This document shows positions 44,365-55,795 of a stretch of DNA of 64,000 nucleotides, one piece after another (position 1 is the first letter of the stretch; the number at the start of each line of letters is the position of its first letter). Source of the stretch: Adiantum capillus-veneris (taxonomy: Eukaryota > Streptophyta > Polypodiopsida > Polypodiales > Pteridaceae); the NCBI GenBank assembly GCA_014529385.2, contig CM043963.1, positions 97,044,412 to 97,108,411 of the forward strand, written 5' to 3'. The notes under the pieces were generated by a model that saw only the letters and a program-made list of their open reading frames with translations, was not told the DNA's origin and ran no database searches. The translations under genes were made by a program, and so were the position numbers.

Positions 44365-45918
44365 TGTAATGGAATTTGCCTATTCAATTTGAGAGTAGAG
44401 GAATTTAATGAGAGTACTTTCAAAAAATGATTTTGTGAGCATAGCGGGTTGACATAATTGAAGATAGCAACATAATCATAGCAATTAGTTAACTTGGCAT
44501 AGACAATAATTTTGCAAGAGAGAGAGTTTAGAGAACATGACAACAGTTGAGGACCGGATTTATGTGGAGCCGGTCCCCCCTCCAATAGACATTTGTATTA
44601 TGATTTCTCCCATAAAGAGAGACTTGTTACAATACAGTCTTTGTGTTCCTTGTGACCTAGGTGATGCCATGAAGATGGAAGGCTTCATGCATCACAAACA
44701 TAACATAAACTTGAAGAAAGCTTTAACTATCCCAAGCCTCAGTCCCAAGACCTCAAATACCTTCGAAGGTGGAGAGAGCTAGCAGGGAATGAGGGTAGAG
44801 AAGAGGAAGAAGAAACATTTCATACGAGAAAGAGCTAGTTCCTCACTTATCATAACTCTTGTTCTAGCATACATAATAGCATAGTAATGAAGAAGAAATA
44901 GATGGCAAGCTCAAGCATTGAAGCATGGCTCTTGGATCGATTTGCACTCCATAGCCAAGAGTGTTGGTGTAGCCTCTCAACCTCTACTTTCTTGGAGAAA
45001 GAGAGGGAGCTCTTGCACTTTGCATTGTACACAGTGAGAGTGCTTGTGAGTGTGTGTGGGTGAGTATACCCCCTAAGCACCCCCTAGCTTGCTTGGGTCG
45101 ACCGCCCCTTGTAGCTCATGCTTGAAGCTCATTGGACCCCTCCAGGCCTAGCCAATCACCCCTTTCCCCTTTGAGAGAGAGGACTTGATAAATGCAAAAA
45201 CAATTAGATAACTCAAGTAATTATCATTGGACCCCTTTGAAGCCTAGCCAATAGGCTTCAAGCAACACATGAAGGTAACATGGGTAGGGACCTGACATGT
45301 GTCCTTGCTGCCTCTTCAAGATGGGGCTTCCCTTGTGAGTGTGAGTGTGTGTTCTCTCTCTAATCTCTAGGAAAAGGGCTCGCCCCCCCTCTTGTAGGGA
45401 TGCTTTTGACTTTAGGAGCTCAAGCACCTTAGTCATCAAGAATGACAAGGCACTTGGACTAGGGGGTATTCCCACAAGCATCTCAGGCAAGCATGTCAAG
45501 GCACCTCAAGCACCTTAATCAAGAGGCAAGTCAAGCACCTCAAGCACCTTAATCAAGCACCTCAAGCAGGACAAACACCTCAAGCACGACAAGCACCTTA
45601 AGCAGGTCAAGCACCTCGAGCTTGGGCCGCGTTCCCACCTCAAGCTTAGCCCTAGCTTACCTAAGGTCAAAGGAATTTTACACACATTATTGGAGGTCTT
45701 CAATGAAGCTAACCCTAAGGTCTTATGCTCCATTGGTTAGCCTTGCTCTTGATAGACCATCTCCCATTTGGTCCCCTTTACTATTGGCCCCATGTTGAGA
45801 TAGATCTATAAGCACATATCTATATCTTAACACTTGTTCCCATTTATTCTCCCACATTAAGTGATCAATTTAATATGAGAAAATCATTTGGGTTGGTTAG
45901 ATATTAGATTTTATGACA
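44365..45918 (-). repeat. Full 5' LTR of the chromodomain gypsy element (1,554 bp)
   Basis: Minus strand from TGTCATAAAATC (45,918) to TTCCATTACA (44,365), bounded by a polypurine tract outside and a primer binding site inside. The outer 512 bp match the partial LTR at 37,630-38,184. It contains the shorter minisatellite array and no coding sequence I trust. It also serves as the 3' LTR of the tandem unit to its right. Confidence 0.85.
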
Positions 45919-46010
45919 TTACCTCTCTCTTGAAATCATAGTCGTCCTCGACTATGAGGTAGAAGAGATAAAGGCTTAGTCATTAGTCAATCGTACTTAG
46001 CGGGTAGAGG

Positions 46011-46185
46011 ATCCCTTTTATACCCTACGACATCTTTCCAAGATGGATGACTAATCCATTTGGTGCTTGGGAGACATAGCTGCCGCAAGCATGTCTGATC
46101 TTTAGTCCATTTCATTCTCCCAAAGTAGAGTGACAAATTCTACTTGGTGTTTGAGAGACGTCGTCATCACAAACATGATTCTAAG
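46011..46185. repeat. 175-bp segment present only in the right tandem unit
   Basis: Between the pol stop and the polypurine tract, this block is present here but absent from the same position in the left unit (near 38,290). It is either a deletion on the left or an insertion on the right. It contains two near-copies of a GGTG.TTG.GAGAC sequence about 80 bp apart. Confidence 0.7.
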
Positions 46186-46278
46186 CATGCATACTAGTTA
46201 AATTTGTGCACAATTAAAAAGAGGACTAGTCATATAAGACAAAAACATGAGTCATTTAAAAGAAATTCGTGCATTTGC

Positions 46279-46517
46279 TTACTCTAATGTAGCATTGTAA
46301 GCATTGACAAGGTTCATACTATCCTTAAGTTGTACTCCTTGCATCCATCTAGAATCTTCAAAAGGATAAGTTTTGAACTTAATAAGATACCGTCGGATTA
46401 TCTTACCATGTCGTAGTACCTTGTCTTCATGTCGAAGGACAGCTTTGGGTTGTAGCACCTCTTCTTGGTCTTCAATTTTGGGAGGGTTTTCAATAATTGG
46501 TTCAATTGGTGGCACTC
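46279..46517 (-). pseudogene. Gypsy pol C-terminus (chromodomain) of a second tandem unit
   Basis: MPPIEPIIENPPK, KIIRRYLIKFKTYPFEDSRW and LVNAYNATLE with a TAA at 46,279-46,281, nearly identical to 38,381-38,619. It lies outside the 5' LTR of the main element, so it is the 3' end of another unit sharing that LTR. The rest of that unit has been lost. Confidence 0.85.
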
Positions 46518-46522
46518 CTTTG

Positions 46523-46900
46523 TGTTAAGTATGGAGCCTGATTTACCCTTGTAATTTTATGTGGTAAAAGCGCACATTTGTAAGGCCCCCATTATGAGGA
46601 GAAGCCATCGTGCATGAAGGAAAATCACTCACCGAAAACCAAAATTTTCACGGACAAGAATCAGGGGCAACTTTAAAGGCCTCTTGGGCGGAGGCCCCCG
46701 AGACTTTTTTTTCGCAGGAATATTATGGCCGGACGGCGTCCGGAAAGTGGTCGGAAAACAACCGGTCGGTTGGCCGGTGGCCGGTAGTCAATGGCCGATG
46801 GCCGGTGGTCAGAAGTCAATGGCTGGTGGCCGAATTCAAAAGCGGACTTGTCTTCTCAAGGGCGGCCACACATGGGCGGATTGGAGGGTCCGATTTGGAC
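46523..46900 (+). mobile_element. Truncated nested LTR in the second unit
   Basis: Opens TGTTAAGTATGG at exactly the same pol position as the LTR at 38,625 and matches it for about 378 bp. It then breaks at GATTTGGAC into unrelated sequence, just before the expected TATA box. A short CCGGTGG-type tandem expansion makes it differ slightly from the left copy. Confidence 0.88.
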
Positions 46901-47270
46901 CATGAATTTTATGTAAGACCATATTAGGTATTTTGGTAAAAATCTCACATTATGGGAATCTCCAAATCCACTAAATTCATGTAATTTGGGAATTTTCCAC
47001 TTAAAGTGAGAAAAATTCCCAAATTACATGAATTTTGGAATTCATGTAATTTGGGAATTTTTCCCACTTAAAGTGGGAAAAATTAAGGTTTGTGGTTAGT
47101 AAATAAAGTGAAAATCTCATAGGATTGTGGTGTTGATAAACACCAAAAGTCAAGAGGATGTACAACACATGGATTTGAATAATAACTATAAATTACATAA
47201 AACAAAGGAAGATACAAAAAAGATTTTGTTTACAAACTGACTAGTATAGTCACAATAGAAGCTCCACATA
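46901..47270. repeat. Inverted repeat / hairpin region
   Basis: AATTCATGTAATTTGGGAA (46,974 on) pairs with TTCCCAAATTACATGAATT (to 47,034). The first arm is then repeated from 47,039, with its own CCCACTTAAAGTGGG hairpin. The segment lies between the truncated LTR and the 3' end of the transposase-type gene. It could be a terminal or subterminal structure of that element, or a separate foldback MITE. No coding sequence. Confidence 0.6.
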
Positions 47271-47273
47271 ATT

Positions 47274-50200
47274 CTACTCCACATTTGATACCATATCTGA
47301 ACTTTGATCCAAGTGTGGTTGATGTGCACGAGTGAGGCCTTCTTTGGCTTTTAGAGCATGCCTTTCTGGAATCTTTATTCTAGAAAATGGTCCTTCTTTG
47401 TTGGGTCTCCAGGACCAAACAATTGCATCTACAGTTTCCCACACTTGTGGGTCCTTATAGTTGACAGCCCAATAACCCTTCCAACAATTGCTGTAAGCTT
47501 GAGTATCTGTCATCCCACTTTTTCTCGCGCAAGGTGCCCAATATTGAATCAAGAGTTTTCTGTAGTTTGGTGATATAGGCTCATTATCAATGTCAGATAA
47601 AGCCATTGCAAGCCACACTGGATAGATTTCTGTGTCACTTGGAACAAGCATAAGAAAGTCACCTTGGTGCACATCAGACATAGGGTCAAACTCTTCCCTT
47701 GGCCTATCTCGTTGAGGCCCACAAAAATGATCGTTCAACTCTTCAAGGCCTAGGAATCTTTCTGGTCCTTGTTGCAAATTCATTGTAGTGCTTTGTAGGT
47801 GAGAATATTCTTGAGTTTTTGGCCAAAACATTTCATACAAGACTCCCTCTGATATGATTGCTTTTCCAATCTCTTCAATTACCTTACTCCAATAATCTAT
47901 CACGGGTCTATAATATCGCGGAATACTTGAATCATTCCCTAAATTTTTCCAAAATTTTATATAGTTCTTTAGCCCCAAAATGAATTCTTCATGGGCCTTG
48001 ACATACTCCGCCATTTGTACTAGAGGTGGATCTCCATGTGGTAACATTGGCTTGACTTCTGTGTCTGTTTTCCAAAGGCAAATACTTCCACTCCAACTTG
48101 ATACACCTACATGTGCCTTATATTGCATCATTGGTGTCTCATCCTGCATAAAGAACCTGAACTGAAGCGGTTTGGAATGTCCAACAAGTATGTGTTGTCC
48201 ATCACAAAGATAGCCATCACAATATTGCTTGAAATCGGGGATCTTTGTGAGAAAAATGGAGCTGGAGATGAAGAGGAGCTGTTTCGTAATGTATCCATCA
48301 AATGTGGCAAAGTATAGGTTTGTGTAACTCTCAGCTTCTCTGAAAACCTACTAAACATGGCGTCTATGTCCTCATGTGTATGCCCAACCATTAAAAATCC
48401 CAGCTGGATGGTTTTGAAAACACCCCTTGCAACAAGCATTGACAAATAGGCAAATAAGTATCGATTTTTGTTTTCCCCTGCACAATTATCCAATTGTAGC
48501 AACAAGTTCTCTGGCAATCTGCGAAATGTTGACCCCAATTCCTCTTCTGCAATTTCTGACGACTGCACAATGGGCTCTTTCCATCACTCAAGTTATGGTA
48601 GTCCAAAGCATCCCTTGAGTTCAAAGCATGTAGTAGTGAAATATTGCTCCTTGGAAGTCCATTTGTTACTAGATCACCAAGAGGATGCTTATCTATCCGC
48701 TCTAGGTTATGTAAACAATTAGCAATTGAGCCAATTGTAAGATTTGGATCAGCTGGCCACAAACCATTCAAGACAAAGTGTCCGTACTGACCTTCTCCAT
48801 GTCCATGAGTGATCATGCCAATCAATGCCACCTGCAGATTATATCCTGAATCCACACCCTTGGGAACAATGCGTAATCTAGGAATGGCAGTTTTCTTTTG
48901 ATCCATCTTATCATGGATTATGCATACATATTTTTGTGGTTGAGTTTCTGAATACGTGGGCCATGCATAATATAGGCTTCTGCAACTCTTTTGTTGTGCC
49001 ATGTGAACTTCTCTCTCCCTCAAGAGAAGAGCTCTCTCTTCAAGAGAAGGTTTAGCTTCTAACCTTGCCTTGATTGAGCTACAAATATTGCACTTAGAGA
49101 ACTCACTCGTCTTTGTTAAAGTGACATGTGGGTAGTCTTTGTTCCAAATTCTACCAAAAGAAGATTGGGCTAGCTTCTTCTCATAGCCCATTTGGTCAAG
49201 TGTCGTGTTGATTTCACATAAAATATCCACTTGTTTGTATGTTGATGGAATCACCAATTGAGTCTCTCTTGAGCCATCTAGCAGTGTTCTACTTCTATGT
49301 GGCATCTTCTCAGAGTTGTTTTCCACAAACTCATTTAGTAGTGCTCTTGCTAAACTAGTATGTTGAAGTCCCCTTCTCAATGTACATGTGTTCCCATGTA
49401 CATATTGGCGCACACCATTTTCAAAGTTCTCCTTGTATCGATAAAATGATGTCTTTGGTATTCCATGTAGCTCATACCATGCTCTACAACAAACAATAGA
49501 GCCATTTAGCCTGAATTGGTATCGTGACTTCTCATCTTTTTGATAACATATAGAAAGAACATCATAAACATAATTAGTGCGTGATTTTTGAGACTCTCCC
49601 CAAAACTGTTGTCATAACCTTGTCACCATATCACGATCTGCAAACTGGCAACATTTTTGTGCACAACAATCAATGCATGATACCCTTTGAATTGATTTTT
49701 TTGAAAGGTAAAAAGTCGAAGCTGGTGCTGCTTTTGATTTTTGAGTCCTATTCATGAAAGTGTATTGTCTCTTCCTTGACAACTGGACAACATTACTCCC
49801 ATCAAGTTTTTTTCCAACATTGTCATCGTTGGATACATCCTCATATGTAGCATGCATGCCATCAACAGGAACAAATCGTTGTAATGGGCTCCCATTCAAC
49901 ATTGTTGTCTGCTTGATGGGCCACTTTAGCAAAGTGATGCTACCCACTTCAACCACATCATCAATGCTTGCATTTTCTCTTTCAATACCCACACCCACAC
50001 AATCAGGACCAAGTTCCTGAAAGTTGACATAATCATGTGGAAATACATATAAGATGGTCCCTTCATTCATGGTTTGCATCATTGTGTCATCTTTTAAAAG
50101 GACCCTCTGATTTCTCCAAGACTCTCGAATCATTGCTTCAAATTCTGGGCTTGTCATAGGTATTGCATCTGTAACTAGAGGATCGGTATGATCATGTTCT

Positions 50201-50499
50201 TCATCACCATTGTAGCTTTCCTGTGGATCAATTAAGTTCCCATTTAATACAAAAGATTGCAAAAGAAGCTTTGACCATCGAACAGCACTCCATAATGAGC
50301 CTTGGAGAGATGAAGTATCCATTGTAGGAAAAGGTAGGACCACATCCTTCAAGCATTCCTCCACTAGTATGGAGACATTTCCATGCCCTATCTTTGTACC
50401 ACCACAAGTGGAATCTAGATCTATTCTACACACACAGCCAATATCAACAATTTCATTGTCAAGTATCATATGTACTTTCTCCCCAGATTCAAAGTCCAT
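47274..50499 (-). pseudogene. RNase H-fold transposase-type protein (DUF7869-like)
   Basis: About 1,070 codons on the minus strand. The first part (50,499-49,615) is acidic and unfamiliar. A TGA at 49,612-49,614 is followed in the same frame by YELHGIPKTSFYRYKENF and then FSKCNICSSIKARLEAKPS, a zinc-ribbon-like CxxC. The catalytic-type core has HDKMDQKK (about 48,917), LDNCAGENKNRY (48,461-48,496) and GHTHEDID (48,362-48,385), the order seen in DUF7869 proteins of plants, algae and animals, which I take to be DDE/RNase H-like. Frameshifts lie near 48,565 and 48,245. The C-terminal part (48,240-47,274) reads DFKQYCDGYLCDGQHIL and on to a TAG. An acceptor-like TTACAG precedes the ATG, so an upstream exon may exist. 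Confidence 0.7.
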
Positions 50500-50579
50500 C
50501 CTGTAAGTGAAAAAGATTACATTGTTAAATCCATAGTTATAGAAAAATACTCTTCAAACAAAAAATTATGCTACAACAT

Positions 50580-52400
50580 GGAAAAGGTTTGCATAGGTTG
50601 GACAAGTGGTGAACCTTGAGACCAAATCCTCCTTGCTATATTAATGGAAGCAAGGTTGGAAATTATGGTGGATCTTGAAACCAAATCATCCTTGCTATAT
50701 TAGAGCATAGGTTGGACAAGTGGTGGACCTAGTTGTAATACCCACTGCCACCTATCAACTACTATAGGACTATGCTTTCCAATGTCCAAGTATCCCTTGA
50801 GGCTTTCAAGGTTGAACACGTGGTGGACCTTGAAACGAAAATCCCCTTTCTATATTAGAGCATAGCTTGGACAAGTGGTGGACCTAGTTATAATGCCCAA
50901 TATCCAAGGTGAAATACCTTAGGACCTTGCTACCTTGCTTGCCAATGTTTACGTAGCCCCTCATTTATTTAATGGAAGTAAGGTTGGACAAGTGGTGGAC
51001 CTTGAAACCAAAGCCTCTTTGCTATATGAGAGCATAGGTTGGACCTAGTTGTAATACCCACTGCCACCTATCAACTACTATAGGACTATGCTTTCCAATG
51101 TCCAAGTATCCCTTGAGTCTTTCAAGGTTGAACACGTGGTGGACCTTGAAACGAAAATCCCCTTTCTATATCAGATCATAGCTTGGACAAGTGGTGGACC
51201 TAGTTATAATGCCCAATATCCAAGGTGAAACACCTTAGGACCTTGCTACCTTGCTTGCCAATGTTTACATAGCCCCTCACTTCTTTAATGGAAGCAAGGT
51301 TGGACAAGTGGTGGAACTTGAAACTAAAGCCTCTTTGCTATATGAGAGCATAGGTTGGACCTAGTTGTAATACCCACTGCCACCTATCAACTACTATAGG
51401 ACTATGCTTTCCAATGTCCAAGTATCCCTTGAGTCTTGCAAGGTTGAACACATGGTGGACCTTGAAACGAAAATCCCCTTTCTATATCAGAGCATAGCTT
51501 GGACAAGTGGTGGACCTAGTTATAATGCCCAATATCCAAGGTGAAATACCTTAGGACCTTTCTACCTTGCTTGCCAATGTTTACGTAGCCCCTCATTTCT
51601 TTAATGGAAGCAAGGTTGGACAAGTGCTGGACCTTGAAACCAAAGCCTCTTTGCTATATGAGAGCATAGGTTGGACCTAGTTGTTATACCCACTGCCACC
51701 TATCAACTACTATAGGACTATGCTTTCCAATGTCCAACTATCCCTTGAGTCTTGCAAGGTTGAACACGTGGTGGACCTTGAAACCAAAATCCCCTTTCTA
51801 TATCAGAGCATATCTTGGACAATTGGTGGACCTAGTTATAATTCCCCTCCTTTCTTTAATGGAAGAAAGGTTGGAAAAGTGGTGAATCTTGAAACCCAAA
51901 CCCTTTGGCTATATATAGAGGATAGCTTGGACAAGTGGTGGGCTTAGTTGTAGTATCCAATGTCCAAGGTCCAAGGTGAACTATGTAAAGACCTTACTTC
52001 CAAAAACAAAGTCGTACAAGTGGTTCTCCTTCAAACCAAAACGTCCTTAGTGTATTGAACATAGCTTGGAGAAGTCGTGGACTTAGTTGTAATGGTGAAT
52101 GTCCAAAGAAAACTATTATAGGACCTTGCTTCCCAAATCAAGTTTGGACAAGTGGTGGATCTTGAAACCAAAACCCCCTTAATGTATTAGAGCATAGCTT
52201 AGATAAGTGGTGGACCTAGCTGCCATGGAAAATGTTCAATGTGAACTGCTACAGGACCTTGCTAATAAATGTCTAAGTAGAGCTAGCTTCTTTAATGGAA
52301 TCAAGGTTGGGAAAGTGGTGCATCTTGAAACCAAAAGCCCTTTATTGTATTAGAGTATAGCTTGGACAAGTGAGGGACCTAGTTTTAATGTGTGATGTCC
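50580..52400. repeat. Satellite array 1, about 314-bp monomer
   Basis: AGCTTGGACAAGTGGTGGAC followed by CTAGTTATAATGCCC recurs at 50,868, 51,181 and 51,497, and in diverged form at 51,811. Each monomer also holds CCCACTGCCACCTATCAACT and a second copy of the GGACAAGTGGTGGACC core. Outer monomers (before 50,700 and after 51,850) are shorter and more diverged. No protein is credible. Confidence 0.9.
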
Positions 52401-52985
52401 AAAGAAAAGTATTACAAGACCTTGCTTTCCAATATTTGAATTGGTCAAGTGGTTAAAACTAAGTATAAAACTTTGACCATTTTCTTCTCGAATTGCCAAA
52501 AAGCTAGTTTTAGACACCCCTAAATGAAAATGGTTTAGGGTGGCCTTAAGCAACGTTTTTTCAAAGACTTGAACAAAAGGGTTGCCGAAGAGTAATGAAA
52601 ATTTATTATGGCTTGAAGTGCCTGAGTATGTGAAAACAAGCCTAGGTTTTCCACGAGGCAAAAGGTGACATAATAAGAACATTGGAAACATAGGATTGAC
52701 CATGTGGCCTAAACTTTGGCAAGTGAAGTGGTGGCCAAGTTTTGTGGCACAGTGTGCACTTGGTCCTATATGTGTTGACCACTTGGCTAAATCTAGGACC
52801 ATAAGGCCAAACCTTTGGCACCTTAAATATAGTATGAGACATAATCTAGAACTGCTATAGTAAATTAGTAGTATAGTTAATATGTTAATATTTGTATTAT
52901 ATTTAAGTATATGCTAAATATAATTTATGTTCAAAATTTCACTAATGAAGAATGTTCCCATTTAGCACTCCAGATGCGGGGTCTT
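52400..52985. other. Non-coding stretch
   Basis: No gene, RNA or tandem repeat recognised. Minus-strand open frames at 52,350-52,842 overlap the last satellite unit and have no recognisable domain. AT-rich after 52,850. Confidence 0.4.
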
Positions 52986-53175
52986 AGGGCAATGCCACAA
53001 TGGGGTGACAAGGCAACGCTTCCATGTGAGGTTTGGGGGTAGCGCTCTTGATGGGGATGTGGAATATAGCGCTCTCGATGGAGGGGCTTGGGAGGCTGAT
53101 TTTGGGATATTGTTCCGGGCGGGGTCGAGGGGTAGCGCCCCCGCGGGGCTAGGGGCAGCGCCCAAAGATTTTTTT
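52986..53175. other. GC-rich island with AGCGC motifs
   Basis: A GC-rich block in AT-rich surroundings, with repeated GTAGCGCTCTTGATGG-type and GGGGCAGCGCCC words, the latter nearly palindromic. It ends in a T12 run. It may be the remnant of a transposed element. No coding claim. Confidence 0.4.
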
Positions 53176-53329
53176 TTTTTAAAGTGAATTCATAGTATAG
53201 AGTTACGCATGTTTTGCATATTTTCAACCATGATTTCTTTAATTTTGGCTGTGTGAATTGGTTAATGTTTTATATTGCTTTTGTTTTTTTTAATCCTATG
53301 ATAAAACATGGACTTGTAGCATACGTGGC

Positions 53330-53697
53330 ATTCTAATTAACCCTATCAAGATTAGGCACAGAGAGAGCGCACGAGCAACGCACACAGAGAAAGCAGGCGA
53401 GCAGCAAACACACAGAAAGCGCACACGGATCACACACAGTTGGAGTATACGCGCACGTAGAGGAGCAAGCCCGGCATCGTACACAACACACAGGTGGAGC
53501 GCACAGGATTGAAAGTTCGCGCACAAGATAAAGAAACAGCAGTGTACGCAACGCTTTCCAGAAGGGCAGGATCGGGCATAGCTTCTTCTCAGGAGACATT
53601 GCACACCTCACGAATAGAGAAAAAACAGGTATTTCTCTCTCTCTCACTCTCTGTCTTTCTCCATATAGAGAAGATGGTTCTCTGTAACTCTTCTTGC
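53330..53697 (+). other. CA/GA-rich non-coding flank
   Basis: Rich in CACACA, GAGCGCACA and similar words, followed by a CTCTCT stretch at about 53,633-53,660. It continues after the solo LTR at 54,442 with CA-rich sequence, so this is the pre-insertion locus. Confidence 0.4.
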
Positions 53698-54441
53698 TGT
53701 TAGGAAATAAGACGTAGCTAAATAGATAATTGAGTAGATTACTTAATGGAGAGAGACAGATTTATATACACGAGATTATAGAGTAGAGAGAGAGAGAGAG
53801 TACACACGATATACGTGGTTCACCCAATGTGGGCTACGTCCACGGGAAAGCAGCCACTCAATGGCTTTAGTACTTCAAAACAAGAAGTAGTTTACAAAGG
53901 GATTATACCCTTAATGGAGCTCCCGCCTTGCTTCACTCTCACCACCTCACACTCACCTTGTTGTATCAACTTCACACTATGAAATGTGTGTAGAAATGGC
54001 CTCCTTTTATAGGCCAAAAGAGCTGCCCTCTCTTATGAGAGACAGCCATGTGTAGCCGCCCTTGTGCCAATAAGTCCAAATCGGACCCTCCAATCCGCCC
54101 ATGTGTGGCCGCCCTTGAGAAGACAAGTCCGCTTTTGAATGCGGCCACCGGCCACCGGCCATTGACTTCCGACCACCGGCCATCGGCCATTGACTACCGG
54201 CCACCGGCCAATCGACCGGTTGTTTTTCGACCACTTTCCGGCCGCCATCCGGCCATAATATTCCGGCGAAAAAGAATATTCCGGCCTTTAAAGTTGCCCC
54301 TGATTCTTGTCCGTGAAAATTTTGGTTTCCGGTGAGTGATTTTCCTTCACTCACGATGGCTTCTCCTCATAATGGGGGCCTTACAAATGTGCGCTTTTAC
54401 CACAGAAGATTACAAGGGTAAATCAGGCTCCATACTTAACA
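53698..54441 (-). mobile_element. Solo LTR (744 bp) with perfect CTTGC target duplication
   Basis: TGTTAGGAAATAAG at 53,698 to CATACTTAACA at 54,441, flanked on both sides by CTTGC (53,693-53,697 and 54,442-54,446). It is the reverse orientation of the LTR nested at 38,625-39,398 and shares its TATAAAAG box (54,004-54,011) and short-repeat GGCCGGTGG region. No internal sequence remains, so it is a product of LTR-LTR recombination. Confidence 0.93.
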
Positions 54442-54499
54442 CTTGCACACACACTCTCTCATCAAAAGATAGAGATACGTAGTTTAAAAATATCCCCAC

Positions 54500-54770
54500 A
54501 CACATACACATATTCCTACACATCGTCTTCCTCTCTTCCACATACATAACCACAGTGAAATCTGTTATCTTGTTGTCTCTCTCTTGAAAATACATGCACA
54601 TATTCCCACACATCGTCTTCCTCACTTCCACATACATAACCACAGTGAAATTTGTTATCTTGTTGTCTCTCTCTTGAAAATAGTGCACATATTTCCATAC
54701 ATCGTCTTCCTCTCTTCACATACATAAACACAATGAAATCTGTTATCTTTCTCTCTCTCCTCTCTCTAGA
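54500..54770. repeat. 90-bp tandem repeat, three copies
   Basis: Units contain CACATATTCC, ACACATCGTCTTCCTCTCTT and GTTATCTTGTTGTCTCTCTC and start near 54,507, 54,597 and 54,686. Confidence 0.85.
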
Positions 54771-54880
54771 AACAGGTATTTCTCTCTCGTCTCTCTCTCT
54801 CTCTCTCGCTCCTCACTCTCTCTCATCTATCTCTCTCCTCTCTCTCTCTCTCTCTCTGTATCTTGCTATCTCTCTCTTGA
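54771..54880. repeat. Imperfect CT microsatellite
   Basis: A CTCT-rich run with interruptions. It follows the 90-bp array, whose units end in the same CTCTCTC words. Confidence 0.8.
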
Positions 54881-55795
54881 AAATACATGCTCATGTATGT
54901 GTGCGTCTGTGTTATCTATGTGTATGTATGTATATTTGTGTTATTTCATTGTAATACTCATACATAATGCAGATACACAATTACACTTAATTACGATATG
55001 CACACATAGTATATATACATACATAAATATCAAAAATAACTAACACATTGTAATACTAGAAACTAAATGGAAGACTTACTTGCGTGATCTGTTAAAGTCG
55101 ATTCTTGTAGCGAGTTCTGGATGTATGCTGAGCTTGATTTTCCTCTAATCCATTTGTAGATATGATTGTAACTTCTGTTTCTCAAAAATAGTATGTTGTT
55201 TAGTGATACACCTAATGGACTAAAATTTGAAACTAGGACATGTAGACCAAAAATACGTGTATTTCTTTGGATGAATATATACACTTTTTTGTGACCCTTA
55301 CCACAAGTGGTGACCTTGAGACCAGTGGACTATAAGGACCTCCAAACAATACCTTGTACACTCAATCCTTCTTGGTATCTAGGTTGGACAAGTGGTGGAC
55401 CTTGTTCAAATCTCTAACCACTCTCTCTAACATGGTGACATAATTTAGGTGTGATAAATTCATATCTATGCAAACTAATATCAGCTTTAGGCTTGTTAAT
55501 TTGAATTGTTTGAATTTATGTACAATATAATGATTTGAGGTTTGCATATTTGAATTTAGGTGGTATAATGATATCTTTTTGTGGTAAACTTGAATTAAAA
55601 ATCAATTTTTGCGTGGAATATTTTAAATTTAAGTGGTAAAATTTAAATTTTTATAAAAAAGTTTGAATTTTAAAATTTGGGCGGATATTTTAAAATTTAG
55701 TGGATATTTAAAATTTGGGAGGGATATTTTAAATTTAGGCAATCAGATTTTGAATTTTAAATTTAGGCGGGAAGGTTTTGAATTTTATAGCGAGA
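54881..55795. other. AT-rich non-coding stretch
   Basis: No gene recognised. A first isolated GGACAAGTGGTGGACC core is at about 55,385. At 55,590-55,790 there is a diverged array of AAATTTAGGCGG-type words. Confidence 0.5.

Noticed and set aside
52350..52842. Minus-strand frames of 66 and 150 codons
   Set aside because: No recognisable domain, overlap with diverged satellite sequence, and skewed composition; not supported as a gene.
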